This document shows positions 35,545-44,508 of a DNA stretch of 64,000 nt, in pieces (the stretch's first letter is position 1; every line of letters starts with the position of its first letter). A program made the translations under genes and the position numbers. Location: contig NZ_CP018192.1 in the NCBI RefSeq assembly GCF_001889525.1, positions 2,012,501 through 2,076,500 of the forward strand, in the 5' to 3' direction. Below the pieces are notes generated by a model that ran no database searches, was not told the origin of the DNA, and saw only the letters and a program-made list of their open reading frames with translations. This DNA is from Granulibacter bethesdensis. Its GTDB lineage: Bacteria > Pseudomonadota > Alphaproteobacteria > Acetobacterales > Acetobacteraceae.

Positions 35545-38500
35545 ATGACCCAAAGACCGTTCCCTGAATCGCCGGAAGGCAGCCCCTGGATTTCGCGTCA
35601 GCGTATTATCCGCATCCGCCGGGATTATAATCGCTGGGTCGCTGATGAAACGCTGGAAGATTATGCGCTACGCTTTACAGCGAGGCGTGCCCGGCGCTGG
35701 AGCGGCCTGCGCATTGCCAATACCGCACTCAGCGCCATCTCCTTCCTTGCACTGGAAGCCATTGGAGGTACGATCACAGTAGGATACGGCTTTACCAATG
35801 CCGTCAGCGCCATTTTCGCGGTCGGGTTGCTGATTTTTCTGGCCGGACTGCCGATCAGCCTGCAGGCGGCCCGGGCCGGGGTCGATATTGATCTGCTCAC
35901 CCGTGGCGCAGGGTTCGGCTATATCGGCTCCACCATCACATCGCTGATCTATGCCAGTTTTACCTTTCTGTTCTTTGCGTTGGAAAGCGTCATTCTGGCC
36001 TCGATGCTGAAAATCTGCTTCGGCATTCCGCTTTATGCGGCCTATCTGATCTGTTCTGTCGTCGTGATCCCGGTGGTGGTACGCGGTATTTCCGCCATCA
36101 ACCGTGTCCAGCTCTGGACCCAGCCTTTATGGCTGGTACTGCACTGCATACCCTTCATCGCCATTGCTCTCAACGGGCGCGATATTCTGGGTCTGTGGAT
36201 TGGTTTTGCGGGGGTTTCATCCCTCTCCAGCACGCCCAGCGGTCATGGGTTCGACTGGCTGGGCTTTGGTGCAGCAGCCTCGATCATCATGTCCCTGATC
36301 ACCCAGATCGGGGAGCAGATCGATTATCTGCGCTTTATCCCGGCAGAGACACAGGAACGTCACAGGTTCCGCTGGACCATGACCGTTCTGGCGGGGGGAG
36401 CCGGGTGGATTTTTCCCGGCATGCTGAAAATGCTGGCCGGGTCGTTTCTGGCGGTTTTTGCCATCCATGCGGGTATTCCCGCCATGGAAGCCATTCAACC
36501 AGCCTGGATGTACCGAATCGCTTTCGGCTCGCTGGGACTGCATCCGGCAGCCGCACTGTTTCTGGCAGCACTGTTTGTGTTCATCTCCCAGTTCAAGATC
36601 AACGTGACCAACGCCTATGCTGGCTCCATCGCATGGTCGAATTTCTTTTCCCGCCTGACCCATGCTCATCCGGGACGGGTGGTATGGCTTATCTTCAACA
36701 TTGCCATTGCGCTGGCATTGATGGAGCTGGGTGTATTTCAGGCCATCGAAGCCACGCTGCATAATTACTCCAGCATCGCCGCCGCCTGGATGGGGGCGCT
36801 GGTTTCTGATCTTACAATCAACCGGGCACTGGGACTGGCTCCGCGACAGATCGAGTTCAAACGCGCCCATTTGCCGGACGTCAATCCGGTCGGGGTCGGA
36901 GCGATGCTGACCGCCATTACAGTTTCCCTCTGCGCTCAGGCCGGATGGTTTGGTGTGGCGGCGGGCGTATTCTCCCCCTTTCTCGGCTTTGCAACCGCCT
37001 TTGTGACAGCGCCTGTGATCGCATGGGCAACGGGGGGTAAAACCTATCTGGCGCGCAAGGCCCGGCGGAGCTGGGCGCATCGCCAAAGCCTGCATTGCGT
37101 AGTCTGCGAAAACGACTTCGAACCGGAGGATTCGGCCTATTGCCCCGCTTATGGCGGCGCGATCTGCTCGTTGTGCTGTTCCCTCGATGCACGGTGCGAT
37201 GATCTCTGCAAGAAACCGGAGACGAGGCTGTCAGTCCAATGGCACCGGATCCGACAATGGCTTACACCCACCCGCCTGCAACCTGTGCTGGACAGTCTGG
37301 GAGGACGCTACTGCATTGTCTTTGCGATGCTGGGAGGCAGCACCGGCCTGATGTTGCTGGGGATTTATCACCAGACTGTTTCCGGCCTGACCCGGGCAGA
37401 CCCTCTGTTACGCAGCGCTTTCTGGCAAGCATGGTGCGTCATGCTGCTGATTTCCGGCATTGCCGCGTGGCTGCTGGTTCTGGCGCTTCAAAGCCGGCAT
37501 GTCGCACGGGAGGAAAGCCGCCGTCAGACCGCGCTGCTGATGAACGAGATCCGCGCCCATCGCCGTACCGATGCAAAACTGCAGAAAGCCAAGGAAGCGG
37601 CGGAATCCGCCAACCTCGCCAAAAGCCGTTTCGTGGTTGGGGCCAGTCATGAACTGCGCTCCCCCCTGAATGCGATTCTCGGCTATGCGCAGTTGATGGA
37701 TGGGGATGAAACCCTGCCCCCCAGATGGCGGCGCGCCATTGGCATCATGCGCCGGAGCGGAGAACATCTGGCCGGTCTGATCGAGGGGCTGCTGGATATC
37801 TCGAAAATTGAGGCCGGACGGATCGATGTGGCGCGCGATGCCGTCAGGCTCGGTGATTTTCTGGACCAGATTGTCAGCATGTTCCGCATTCAGGCGGAAG
37901 CGAAAGGCATCGACTTCATCTTCGACCGCCCGGAGACACTGCCGGATCAGGTTTATACCGATGAGCGCAGGTTAAGGCAGATTCTGATCAATCTGCTGTC
38001 CAATGCCATCAAGTTCACACGCTATGGACGGGTAACGTTCCGTGTGCGGTGGCGCAGCCAGATTGCCGATCTCGACATTACCGATACCGGGATCGGCATT
38101 GACGAGCAGGAACTGGAACGGATTTTCGAACCGTTTCACCGCACAACGGGAGCCCTGCATGCCAGCATGCCCGGAATCGGACTGGGGCTGACGATTACCA
38201 AACTGCTGGTGCAGATTCTGGGCGGCGACATCACTGTGCAATCAAAGCTGGGCGAAGGCAGTACTTTTCGTATCCGCCTGATGCTCTCGGAAGTGCGGCA
38301 GACTACGGAAGCGCCTCCGGAAGCACTTCAGCCCACATCCGCCACCATTGCCGCGACGCTACGTCCGGGTCTGACTGCGATCATTGCCGATGATGACCCG
38401 GTCCATCGTGATATGATGAGCGATATTCTGTCACCTTTGGGAATCACCGCCATTCAGGCCGTCAATGGTCAGGCCTGTCTTGAACTGGCCGAAGAGCAGC

Positions 38501-39051
38501 GGCGCGCTGGCAACATCGTTGCCCTGTTCCTGCTCGACATCCAGATGCCGGGGCTGAATGGATGGGAAGTCGCGCGACACCTGCGTGAGGCTGATTTCAG
38601 CGACGCGGCCATTCTGATCATCTCCGCCAATTCCGGTGCCATCAGCGGCAGCAGCATGGCAGGCGATCATCATGACGGGCTGTTGAGCAAACCTGTTGAT
38701 ATCAGCCTGCTCTATGCGTTTCTGCATCAGCGCCTGCATCTGAAAACCAAACCACACGCAAAAAGCGAGCCGTTGCCGATCATCGGCGCCGCGGCCCTGC
38801 CGCAGGAGCAGGGTCTGACCAAACTTGATGCCAGACAGCGTGATGAGTTGCGCCAGCTCCTCGCCATCGGATACATGCGCGGCCTGCGCAACAAAATGGA
38901 GGATATCGCCACGACCCACCCGGATACCCGTCCCGATATCGACCGGCTGCGTCATCTGGCGGATCAATTCGACCTCAATGGTCTGTCAGCCCTGCTGGAT
39001 CATGCCCCGGCAAGATCGTCCCCTCTTCTTTCAGACAGCAACGCTCCATGA
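35545..39051 (+). CDS. NCS1-type transporter fused to hybrid sensor histidine kinase
   Basis: About 1168 residues. Residues 40-495 resemble a complete NCS1/cytosine-permease-type transporter (LEAIGGTITVGYGFTNAVSAIF, GFGYIGSTITSLIYASFTFLFFALES, about 12 helices). A cysteine cluster at 518-555 follows (C-x2-C-x11-C-x7-C-x2-CC-x5-C-x3-C), probably a metal-binding module. Then come two more helices (about 590-650), a coiled coil, the HisKA box SHELRSPLN (His near 702), the HATPase (NLLSNAIKFT, DITDTGIGIDEQE, GIGLGLTITK) and a receiver (IIADDDPVHRDMM, LFLLDIQMPGLNG, LLSKP). The tail may be an HPt-like region. It probably senses a ligand through the transporter part and phosphorylates the regulator that overlaps its end by four bases. 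ATG 35545 is chosen; the frame opens at 35350 across the palindrome. Confidence 0.88.
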   Translation: MTQRPFPESPEGSPWISRQRIIRIRRDYNRWVADETLEDYALRFTARRARRWSGLRIANTALSAISFLALEAIGGTITVGYGFTNAVSAIFAVGLLIFLAGLPISLQAARAGVDIDLLTRGAGFGYIGSTITSLIYASFTFLFFALESVILASMLKICFGIPLYAAYLICSVVVIPVVVRGISAINRVQLWTQPLWLVLHCIPFIAIALNGRDILGLWIGFAGVSSLSSTPSGHGFDWLGFGAAASIIMSLITQIGEQIDYLRFIPAETQERHRFRWTMTVLAGGAGWIFPGMLKMLAGSFLAVFAIHAGIPAMEAIQPAWMYRIAFGSLGLHPAAALFLAALFVFISQFKINVTNAYAGSIAWSNFFSRLTHAHPGRVVWLIFNIAIALALMELGVFQAIEATLHNYSSIAAAWMGALVSDLTINRALGLAPRQIEFKRAHLPDVNPVGVGAMLTAITVSLCAQAGWFGVAAGVFSPFLGFATAFVTAPVIAWATGGKTYLARKARRSWAHRQSLHCVVCENDFEPEDSAYCPAYGGAICSLCCSLDARCDDLCKKPETRLSVQWHRIRQWLTPTRLQPVLDSLGGRYCIVFAMLGGSTGLMLLGIYHQTVSGLTRADPLLRSAFWQAWCVMLLISGIAAWLLVLALQSRHVAREESRRQTALLMNEIRAHRRTDAKLQKAKEAAESANLAKSRFVVGASHELRSPLNAILGYAQLMDGDETLPPRWRRAIGIMRRSGEHLAGLIEGLLDISKIEAGRIDVARDAVRLGDFLDQIVSMFRIQAEAKGIDFIFDRPETLPDQVYTDERRLRQILINLLSNAIKFTRYGRVTFRVRWRSQIADLDITDTGIGIDEQELERIFEPFHRTTGALHASMPGIGLGLTITKLLVQILGGDITVQSKLGEGSTFRIRLMLSEVRQTTEAPPEALQPTSATIAATLRPGLTAIIADDDPVHRDMMSDILSPLGITAIQAVNGQACLELAEEQRRAGNIVALFLLDIQMPGLNGWEVARHLREADFSDAAILIISANSGAISGSSMAGDHHDGLLSKPVDISLLYAFLHQRLHLKTKPHAKSEPLPIIGAAALPQEQGLTKLDARQRDELRQLLAIGYMRGLRNKMEDIATTHPDTRPDIDRLRHLADQFDLNGLSALLDHAPARSSPLLSDSNAP

Positions 39052-39968
39052 CACCACGCGACATCGTCCTGCTGGTCGATGATACACCGGGCAGTCTCTC
39101 CGTCCTGCATGATGCGCTGGATATGGCCGGCTATACCGTTCTGGTTGCACAATCCGGTCAGGCCGCCCTGACGCTGATGGACCAGGTCACACCCGATATC
39201 ATTCTGCTGGATGCCGTCATGCCGGGTCTGGATGGGTTTGAAACCTGCCGCCGCCTGAAACAGCATCCAACCCATGCCATGATCCCGGTGATTTTCATGA
39301 CCGGCCTGACCGACACCAAACACGTGGTGCAGGCTCTGCAATGCGGCGGAGTCGATTACGTGACCAAACCTGTCTCGCCGGAACAGGTGCTGGCCCGCAT
39401 CACCGTGCATCTCGGCAATGCCCGTCTGATGCAGAGTGCGCATGTCGCACTTGATCGCGCCGGGCGCTATCTGTTTGCTGTCGATGCCGCCGGGCATATT
39501 TCTTGGAGCACCCCACAAGCGGCTCTTCTGCTGGGCGCTTCGGATGGCAGACCGGTGCTGCCTGCTTTTCTGCTGCCCTGGATCGCCGAATGCGCCAGCG
39601 GTGAAGCAATGACCGGCAGCCGCCGGGTCGTTGCAGAAAGCCGGCTTTCTCCTGAAGGCACCGGATCGCGGGAGGTGGAGATCGTGTTCTTCGGCACCTC
39701 ACGCGAGGACGAGATCCTGATGCGCCTGATCATCAACGATCCAGCCGAGGAGCAGACTATCCTGCATCAGCGTCTGCCCGTGACGGCACGGGAGGCTGAA
39801 GTTCTGCTATGGATCGGCCGAGGCAAGCAGAACCGTGACATTGCCGACATTCTGGGTCTGAGTCCGCGCACCGTGAATAAGCATCTGGAGCAGATCTACA
39901 CCAAGATCGGGGTCGAAAACCGGGCTGCCGCCGCAGCCGTTGTCATGAAATTGCTCGCCTCCCGTTGA
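39048..39968 (+). CDS. LuxR-family response regulator
   Basis: 306 residues. The receiver domain (1-125) has DIVLLVDDTPG, the phospho-acceptor Asp in IILLDAVMPGLDGFETCR, the Thr in FMTGLTDTK and the Lys in DYVTKPVSP. A middle region (about 130-230) resembles a degenerate PAS-like fold (AGRYLFAVDAAGHISWST). The C-terminal LuxR/FixJ helix-turn-helix is VTAREAEVLLWIGRGKQNRDIADILGLSPRTVNKHLEQIYTKIG. Its start overlaps the kinase stop by four bases, so they form a two-component pair. Likely targets are the amide operon, its own operon and amiF; the palindrome at 35414 is the best candidate site. Confidence 0.92.
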   Translation: MTPRDIVLLVDDTPGSLSVLHDALDMAGYTVLVAQSGQAALTLMDQVTPDIILLDAVMPGLDGFETCRRLKQHPTHAMIPVIFMTGLTDTKHVVQALQCGGVDYVTKPVSPEQVLARITVHLGNARLMQSAHVALDRAGRYLFAVDAAGHISWSTPQAALLLGASDGRPVLPAFLLPWIAECASGEAMTGSRRVVAESRLSPEGTGSREVEIVFFGTSREDEILMRLIINDPAEEQTILHQRLPVTAREAEVLLWIGRGKQNRDIADILGLSPRTVNKHLEQIYTKIGVENRAAAAAVVMKLLASR

Positions 39969-40021
39969 CAGGTTTTCATTCTTCCGAAACCGGACGAGGT
40001 CAATAAGCAGAACAACGTATC

Positions 40022-40042
40022 CTCTGCTATCGAACAGCAGAG
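40022..40042. repeat. Short inverted repeat upstream of amiF
   Basis: CTCTGCT-ATCGAAC-AGCAGAG, a 7-bp dyad in the 113-base gap between the response regulator stop and amiF. It lacks a T run, so it is more likely an operator or leader hairpin than a terminator. ACGTAT, a half of the palindrome at 35414, occurs just before it. Confidence 0.4.
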
Positions 40043-40081
40043 CAGCATGCATCATCATTTTCTGCCGCGGGAAACAGGCTC

Positions 40082-41113
40082 ATGATGCATGGTGACATTT
40101 CCAGCTCTGCCGATACAGTTGGCGTTGCTGTGGTCAATTACAAAATGCCGCGTCTGCATACGATCGAGGACGTACGCAGCAATGCCCATGCCATTGCCGA
40201 GATGATCATCGGCATGAAAGCCGGTCTGCCAGGAATGGATTTGGTGATTTTCCCCGAATACAGCACCCACGGCATCATGTATGATGAGGCCGAAATGATG
40301 GAAACCGCCGTTTCCATCCCCGGACCGGAGACCGATATTCTGGCCGATGCCTGCCGCGGGGCCAAAGTATGGGGCGTGTTCTCCCTGACTGGGGAGCGGC
40401 ATGAGCAGCACCCGGAAAAACGGCCCTACAACACGCTGATTCTGATCGACGATACCGGAAAAATTGTTCAGAAATACCGCAAGATCATTCCCTGGACACC
40501 GATCGAAGGCTGGTATCCAGGCGATCAGACCTACGTGTCTGCGGGGCCGAAAGGGATGAAGATCAGCCTCATCATCTGCGATGACGGCAATTATCCTGAA
40601 ATCTGGCGTGACTGCGCCATGCGTGGGGCAGAGCTGATCGTACGCTGCCAAGGGTATATGTATCCCGCAAAGGAACAGCAGATATTGATGGCCAAAGCGA
40701 TGGCATGGGCCAACAACGTCTATGTGGCCGTGGCCAATGCGGCTGGATTTGACGGGGTGTATTCCTATTTCGGCCATTCCGCGATCATCGGTTTCGACGG
40801 ACGCACCCTGGGTGAATGCGGGACGGAGGAAAACGGCATCCAGTATGCCCAGCTTTCCAAAGCCCTGATCCGCGATGCCCGCAGGAACGGGCAATCGCAG
40901 AATCATCTCTACAAGCTGCTGCACCGTGGATATACCGGCACCATTGCCTCCCGCGAGAATATCAGCGGCAAGGCGGAATGCCCCTATTCCTTCTATCGCG
41001 ACTGGATCACCGATCCTGAAGGCACACGCGCCAAAGTCGAGGCCCTGACCCGCAGTGAACCTGGCGTTGCCGATTGCCCGGTTGCCGGTGTGCCGACACC
41101 GACAGGTTCATAA
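40082..41113 (+). CDS. amiF: Formamidase AmiF (nitrilase/CN-hydrolase superfamily)
   Basis: Cytosolic enzyme hydrolysing formamide to formate and ammonia. 343 residues of the AmiE/AmiF aliphatic-amidase branch of the nitrilase superfamily. The catalytic triad is visible: Glu in [11 protein letters not shown], Lys in [17 protein letters not shown], Cys in [16 protein letters not shown]. The C-terminal [38 protein letters not shown] is typical of AmiF. It follows the two-component pair on the same strand and gives this locus a second formamidase of a different fold from FmdA. Confidence 0.95.
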   Translation: MMHGDISSSADTVGVAVVNYKMPRLHTIEDVRSNAHAIAEMIIGMKAGLPGMDLVIFPEYSTHGIMYDEAEMMETAVSIPGPETDILADACRGAKVWGVFSLTGERHEQHPEKRPYNTLILIDDTGKIVQKYRKIIPWTPIEGWYPGDQTYVSAGPKGMKISLIICDDGNYPEIWRDCAMRGAELIVRCQGYMYPAKEQQILMAKAMAWANNVYVAVANAAGFDGVYSYFGHSAIIGFDGRTLGECGTEENGIQYAQLSKALIRDARRNGQSQNHLYKLLHRGYTGTIASRENISGKAECPYSFYRDWITDPEGTRAKVEALTRSEPGVADCPVAGVPTPTGS

Positions 41114-41116
41114 TTT

Positions 41117-41584
41117 TTACCGCACAGCAGATGGTCTGATCACGGCCAGCATGACGAGCATGGCTTCTGCGGCAATGGCGATGCCAACCGGGAGCCAAAC
41201 CATCCCGCTACTGAACCATGCGCCGGCCGCATAAAGCGGTATGATCACCAGTGCCGCGACCAGATCACCTGCATGCCGGAGCCGAAAGGCAAGGCCTGAC
41301 AAAATCAGGCAAGCCCCCGGAACGGATTTTATGGCCACGTCCCATGGATGGAGCCGGATAAACCCGTTTCCAAGTGGCCCTTGCTGAGCAATCCCCGTTG
41401 GCAGCATCACCTCCAGCAACCAATGCATGATGTCTGCTGCACCACGCAGACTGTCCAGTACCATCGTCGCCAGCAGGATCAGGACCAATGGCAGCAATGC
41501 CAGCGCCGCCGCGCATAATGCGGCCATGATGCCTGCCCATCCTAATCCGGCGCAAAAAGCATGCCTCATTCCCGCGCTATCCAT
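41117..41584 (-). CDS. Small integral membrane protein, function unknown
   Basis: 155 residues with four hydrophobic segments (about 14-45, 55-70, 90-110 and 120-150). Between the second and third lies a short loop GNGFIRLHPWDVAIKSVPGA with an arginine and histidine that could be a functional site. I do not recognise a family with confidence; DUF6644-like small membrane proteins have a similar look. It is convergent with amiF, three bases apart, and divergent from the LysR gene at 41666. Confidence 0.6.
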   Translation of the reverse strand: MDSAGMRHAFCAGLGWAGIMAALCAAALALLPLVLILLATMVLDSLRGAADIMHWLLEVMLPTGIAQQGPLGNGFIRLHPWDVAIKSVPGACLILSGLAFRLRHAGDLVAALVIIPLYAAGAWFSSGMVWLPVGIAIAAEAMLVMLAVIRPSAVR

Positions 41585-41665
41585 CGAACCGCCCGGCCAA
41601 GGGCATGCTTGTCAAAACAGGTGCCGGCCCCGAATAATACAGAAGACTGATGACGGGACATATCA

Positions 41666-42565
41666 ATGCTCGATGTGCTGCGGGCAATGCGGGTTTTTCT
41701 CCGGGTTGCCGAATTGGGCTCATTTTCCGCGGCAGCGCGGGGGATCAACATGTCCCAACCGATGATCTCCCGGCAAATCGGCATGCTGGAGGATCATTTC
41801 GGCACGCAACTGGTGCAGCGCTCCACCCGCCACCTGCATCTGACCGAGGAAGGGGAGGCCCTGCGAGAACATGCCCGCCGTATCCTCGACCATCTGGACG
41901 CCGCTGAGGAGGCAATCGGTCGGGGTGCCAGACCACCTTCCGGACGGGTGCGTCTCAGTTCCCCTACTGCATTTGGCCTGTATCTGTCGGGGCAGATGGC
42001 AGCCTTTCATCAGCTGTATCCCGATATCGATGTTGCCCTGAGGCTGAGCGACGAAACCGTCAATCTGATTGAGGATGGACTTGATCTGGCGCTGTATGTC
42101 GGTGGAGTGCCTGAAACGTCCATGATCGTTCGGAAGATTGGCAGCGCGCGGCGCCTGCTCGTTGCCGCCCCTCGCTATATGGATGGACGGGCTGAGCCTT
42201 CCTCCCCTACGCAGTTGAAGGATTTTGACTGCCTGACCTATGCCGGACCGGGCAGCGATACCGCATGGGCCTTCATCACCGGCGGCATCTCCTCGCCCCT
42301 GCCGGTCCATAGCTGGTTCTCCAGCAGCAGCAGCGAGGCCACTCGCCGTGCCGCTCTGGCGGGGGCCGGTATTGCCGCCCTGCCCCATTACATGGTGGAG
42401 CAGGATCTCCAGGAAGGGCGACTGATCGAATTGTTGCCACAGGATCGGATGGAACCATTGGCCGTGTTTGTCGCCTATGCATCAACACGCCATCTGGCTC
42501 CTCGCTGTCGGGTGCTGATCGATTTTATTGCCCGCACCTTCAAAAATGCTCCGGGAACGATCTGA
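41666..42565 (+). CDS. LysR-family transcriptional regulator
   Basis: 299 residues. The N-terminal winged helix-turn-helix is VLRAMRVFLRVAELGSFSAAARGINMSQPMISRQIGMLEDHFGTQLVQRSTR. A linker helix and the effector-binding domain follow (SGRVRLSSPTAFGLYL, IDVALRLSDETVNLIEDGLDLALYVG, RRAALAGAGIAALPHYMVEQDL). The sequence resembles the CrgA/YafC group. The target is unknown. The divergent small membrane-protein gene, about 80 bases away, is the classic position for a regulated neighbour. Confidence 0.92.
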   Translation: MLDVLRAMRVFLRVAELGSFSAAARGINMSQPMISRQIGMLEDHFGTQLVQRSTRHLHLTEEGEALREHARRILDHLDAAEEAIGRGARPPSGRVRLSSPTAFGLYLSGQMAAFHQLYPDIDVALRLSDETVNLIEDGLDLALYVGGVPETSMIVRKIGSARRLLVAAPRYMDGRAEPSSPTQLKDFDCLTYAGPGSDTAWAFITGGISSPLPVHSWFSSSSSEATRRAALAGAGIAALPHYMVEQDLQEGRLIELLPQDRMEPLAVFVAYASTRHLAPRCRVLIDFIARTFKNAPGTI

Positions 42566-42641
42566 CTTTACCCATTATGTCTGTTTCTAAAGATAAAACA
42601 GGCTCCGACCGGCTTCAGTCTGCAAAGGATATCACTCGGCC

Positions 42642-44060
42642 ATGTCGCGGAAAACCATTCTGATCGCCGCTCCATTGATCATTGCCGCTGTCGGGACCGG
42701 AGGCTACTGGTGGATGCACCAGAAGGTGGAAAATCGACTTCTGACGGAATTGCAGGCCTTTCAGAACAGACTCAGGCCTGACGGAAGCATGACCTATTCC
42801 AGTGCCGAACCAGCCTTGTGGCAGCGGGGCTTCATCCTGCATGACGTGACGCTGCACTATCAAACGCACCTCATCACGGCCCGCACGGTCTCCGCCCATG
42901 GTGTATCCGACAATACCATCGGACAGCTTGATCTGAAGGATGTTACCGAAACAGAACCTGAAGACCGGGTGACAGCAACCGCCAGACACGTGACGGTCAA
43001 GGCGCTGACCATCCCGGATCAAGGGCAAGAAGAAGCGATAGCCCCTCAAAAACTGCGCTTTGACCGGTTGGATATGGCCGAATGGGCAGTGGTTTTCCTG
43101 CTCCACCCGCCCAAGGCCGATGATGGGGATGCAGATGGAAAAGAACGTCCCGTCAAGGCCCGTTTCGAAAGCTTTACCATCGACCACTGGGGGGTGGATC
43201 AGACATCCGACCTTCGCTTCACAGGGCTGGAGGCTCTTATCCCGCAAGCAGGTCAGACGGCGCATCTGACAGTCCGGCAAAGCGCATTGACCGGGGCCGA
43301 TCTGGCCGCCCTGATCGAGGATGCCCGGCATGGTCACCCTCGATCCTCCCTTGGTCAGAATGTGGTCTTTGAAACCGGCGGTATCAAACTGGAACAATCC
43401 TCCACTGCTTTTGCCTGCGGGCATGCCCGCTCTCGGGAAACCCGCTCCGCTGCCGGAGATGTGGAGACGGATGTTGCCGTGGAGGATCTGACCATTCCTT
43501 CCGTTCAGGAGACCTTTGCCCCGCTGACACATACGGACATCCTGCGGCAGCTTGGATATACAAGTCTGTCCGGTTCTTTTGCCATGCAAAGCCACTACAC
43601 CGCAGGAAACCAGACATGGCTGCTCCGCTCGCTGCGGGCGGATGTTCAGAAGGCAGGAACCCTGACTATATCCGGGGCGCTGGTCGGTTTACCGCCTGCA
43701 GCGCTCGATACCGGGGGACCGCTGGCTTTTCTTCAGGCCAGATTGTCTAGACTGAGCCTCACATGGAATGAGGCAGGACTGATGAAAAACATCGTCACTC
43801 TGATCAGCCGGCAGCGCCAGGTAACACCGGAACAGGTACAGCAGGCAACGCTCCAGCAGATGGACATGCTGTCTCAAAGTGCCCCGGCGAAAATCATGCC
43901 GGCTCTGGACGCAGTGAAAGCATTTCTGCGCGATCCACGTTTTCTGAGCCTTTCGGCGGCGATGGATCCTCCGGCCCCGCTCCTGTCGCTGCTCAACCCG
44001 AATAACAGCCTGCTGAGCAACATGACCATCAGCGCCACAGCCGATCCTGTCACAAAATAA
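42642..44060 (+). CDS. Membrane-anchored protein of unknown function, YdgA/AsmA-like layout
   Basis: 472 residues. An N-terminal signal anchor (about 6-25, TILIAAPLIIAAVGTGGYWWM) is followed by a large periplasmic domain predicted rich in beta strands, with repeated segments of the type 'target-of-integration' beta units (ALWQRGFILHDVTLHYQTHLI, FTIDHWGVDQTSDLRFTGLEAL). I do not recognise a named family; DUF945/YdgA and AsmA-type proteins share the anchor plus beta-rich periplasmic body. It stands alone on the strand. A ribosome-binding site AAAGGA lies upstream but rather far from the ATG. Confidence 0.6.
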   Translation: MSRKTILIAAPLIIAAVGTGGYWWMHQKVENRLLTELQAFQNRLRPDGSMTYSSAEPALWQRGFILHDVTLHYQTHLITARTVSAHGVSDNTIGQLDLKDVTETEPEDRVTATARHVTVKALTIPDQGQEEAIAPQKLRFDRLDMAEWAVVFLLHPPKADDGDADGKERPVKARFESFTIDHWGVDQTSDLRFTGLEALIPQAGQTAHLTVRQSALTGADLAALIEDARHGHPRSSLGQNVVFETGGIKLEQSSTAFACGHARSRETRSAAGDVETDVAVEDLTIPSVQETFAPLTHTDILRQLGYTSLSGSFAMQSHYTAGNQTWLLRSLRADVQKAGTLTISGALVGLPPAALDTGGPLAFLQARLSRLSLTWNEAGLMKNIVTLISRQRQVTPEQVQQATLQQMDMLSQSAPAKIMPALDAVKAFLRDPRFLSLSAAMDPPAPLLSLLNPNNSLLSNMTISATADPVTK

Positions 44061-44327
44061 TATCTCCTCGGACATACCCTGAAATATCTTACAGGATTGT
44101 CATAAACTGGTCGGAAACAGAGTAAAATCAGACATAGTTTGGCCTTTATTTCTGAACTGATCAGAAGATCAGGCGTTAAGATTTCGCAATCCACCAGCAT
44201 TTACGGGGTTGTATTCGCCATCATGGCACACAGAAGGGTATCTGTCCGGATTGTCACTTGAGAGAGACAAGTTCCGTTCATACACTTGATCCATCGACTA
44301 CAGATGTCTTCCCCAACTGATCAACTG
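44061..44327 (+). other. Intergenic region, possible small RNA upstream of a terminator
   Basis: 448 bases separate the gene ending at 44060 from carD. There is no convincing protein frame. The strong terminator at 44328-44357 is almost 270 bases past the last stop, farther than usual, so it may end a long 3' UTR or an independent small RNA. An imperfect hairpin TTGTC...GACAA lies near 44253. No promoter could be fixed. Confidence 0.3.
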
Positions 44328-44357
44328 CGGGGCCGGAAAACCGGCTCCGTTTTTTTT
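44328..44357 (+). terminator. Strong rho-independent terminator
   Basis: CGGGGCCGG-AAAA-CCGGCTCCG, a 9-bp stem with one G·T pair, followed by eight T. Plus-strand orientation only. Confidence 0.88.
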
Positions 44358-44414
44358 GCCTGCCACAATGATGTAAAAAAACATGCAGGAATGATGCCCT
44401 ACCGTGCGTGAAGG

Positions 44415-44444
44415 CCTGCAAAATTGTGCAGGATCGTGTATGAT
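44415..44444 (+). promoter_or_regulatory. carD promoter region: dyad plus -10 candidate
   Basis: An inverted repeat CCTGCA-AAATTG-TGCAGG (44415-44432) is followed by TATGAT (44439-44444), a good -10 hexamer, 65 bases before the carD ATG. The -35 region 17 bases upstream (CTGCAA) is weak, which would suit an activated promoter. Confidence 0.4.
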
Positions 44445-44508
44445 TGCTCCAGCAATATGACCTGCTTCGCCTGATCGGGGCGTTGAGACCGGAGCACCAG
44501 AAGAAACA

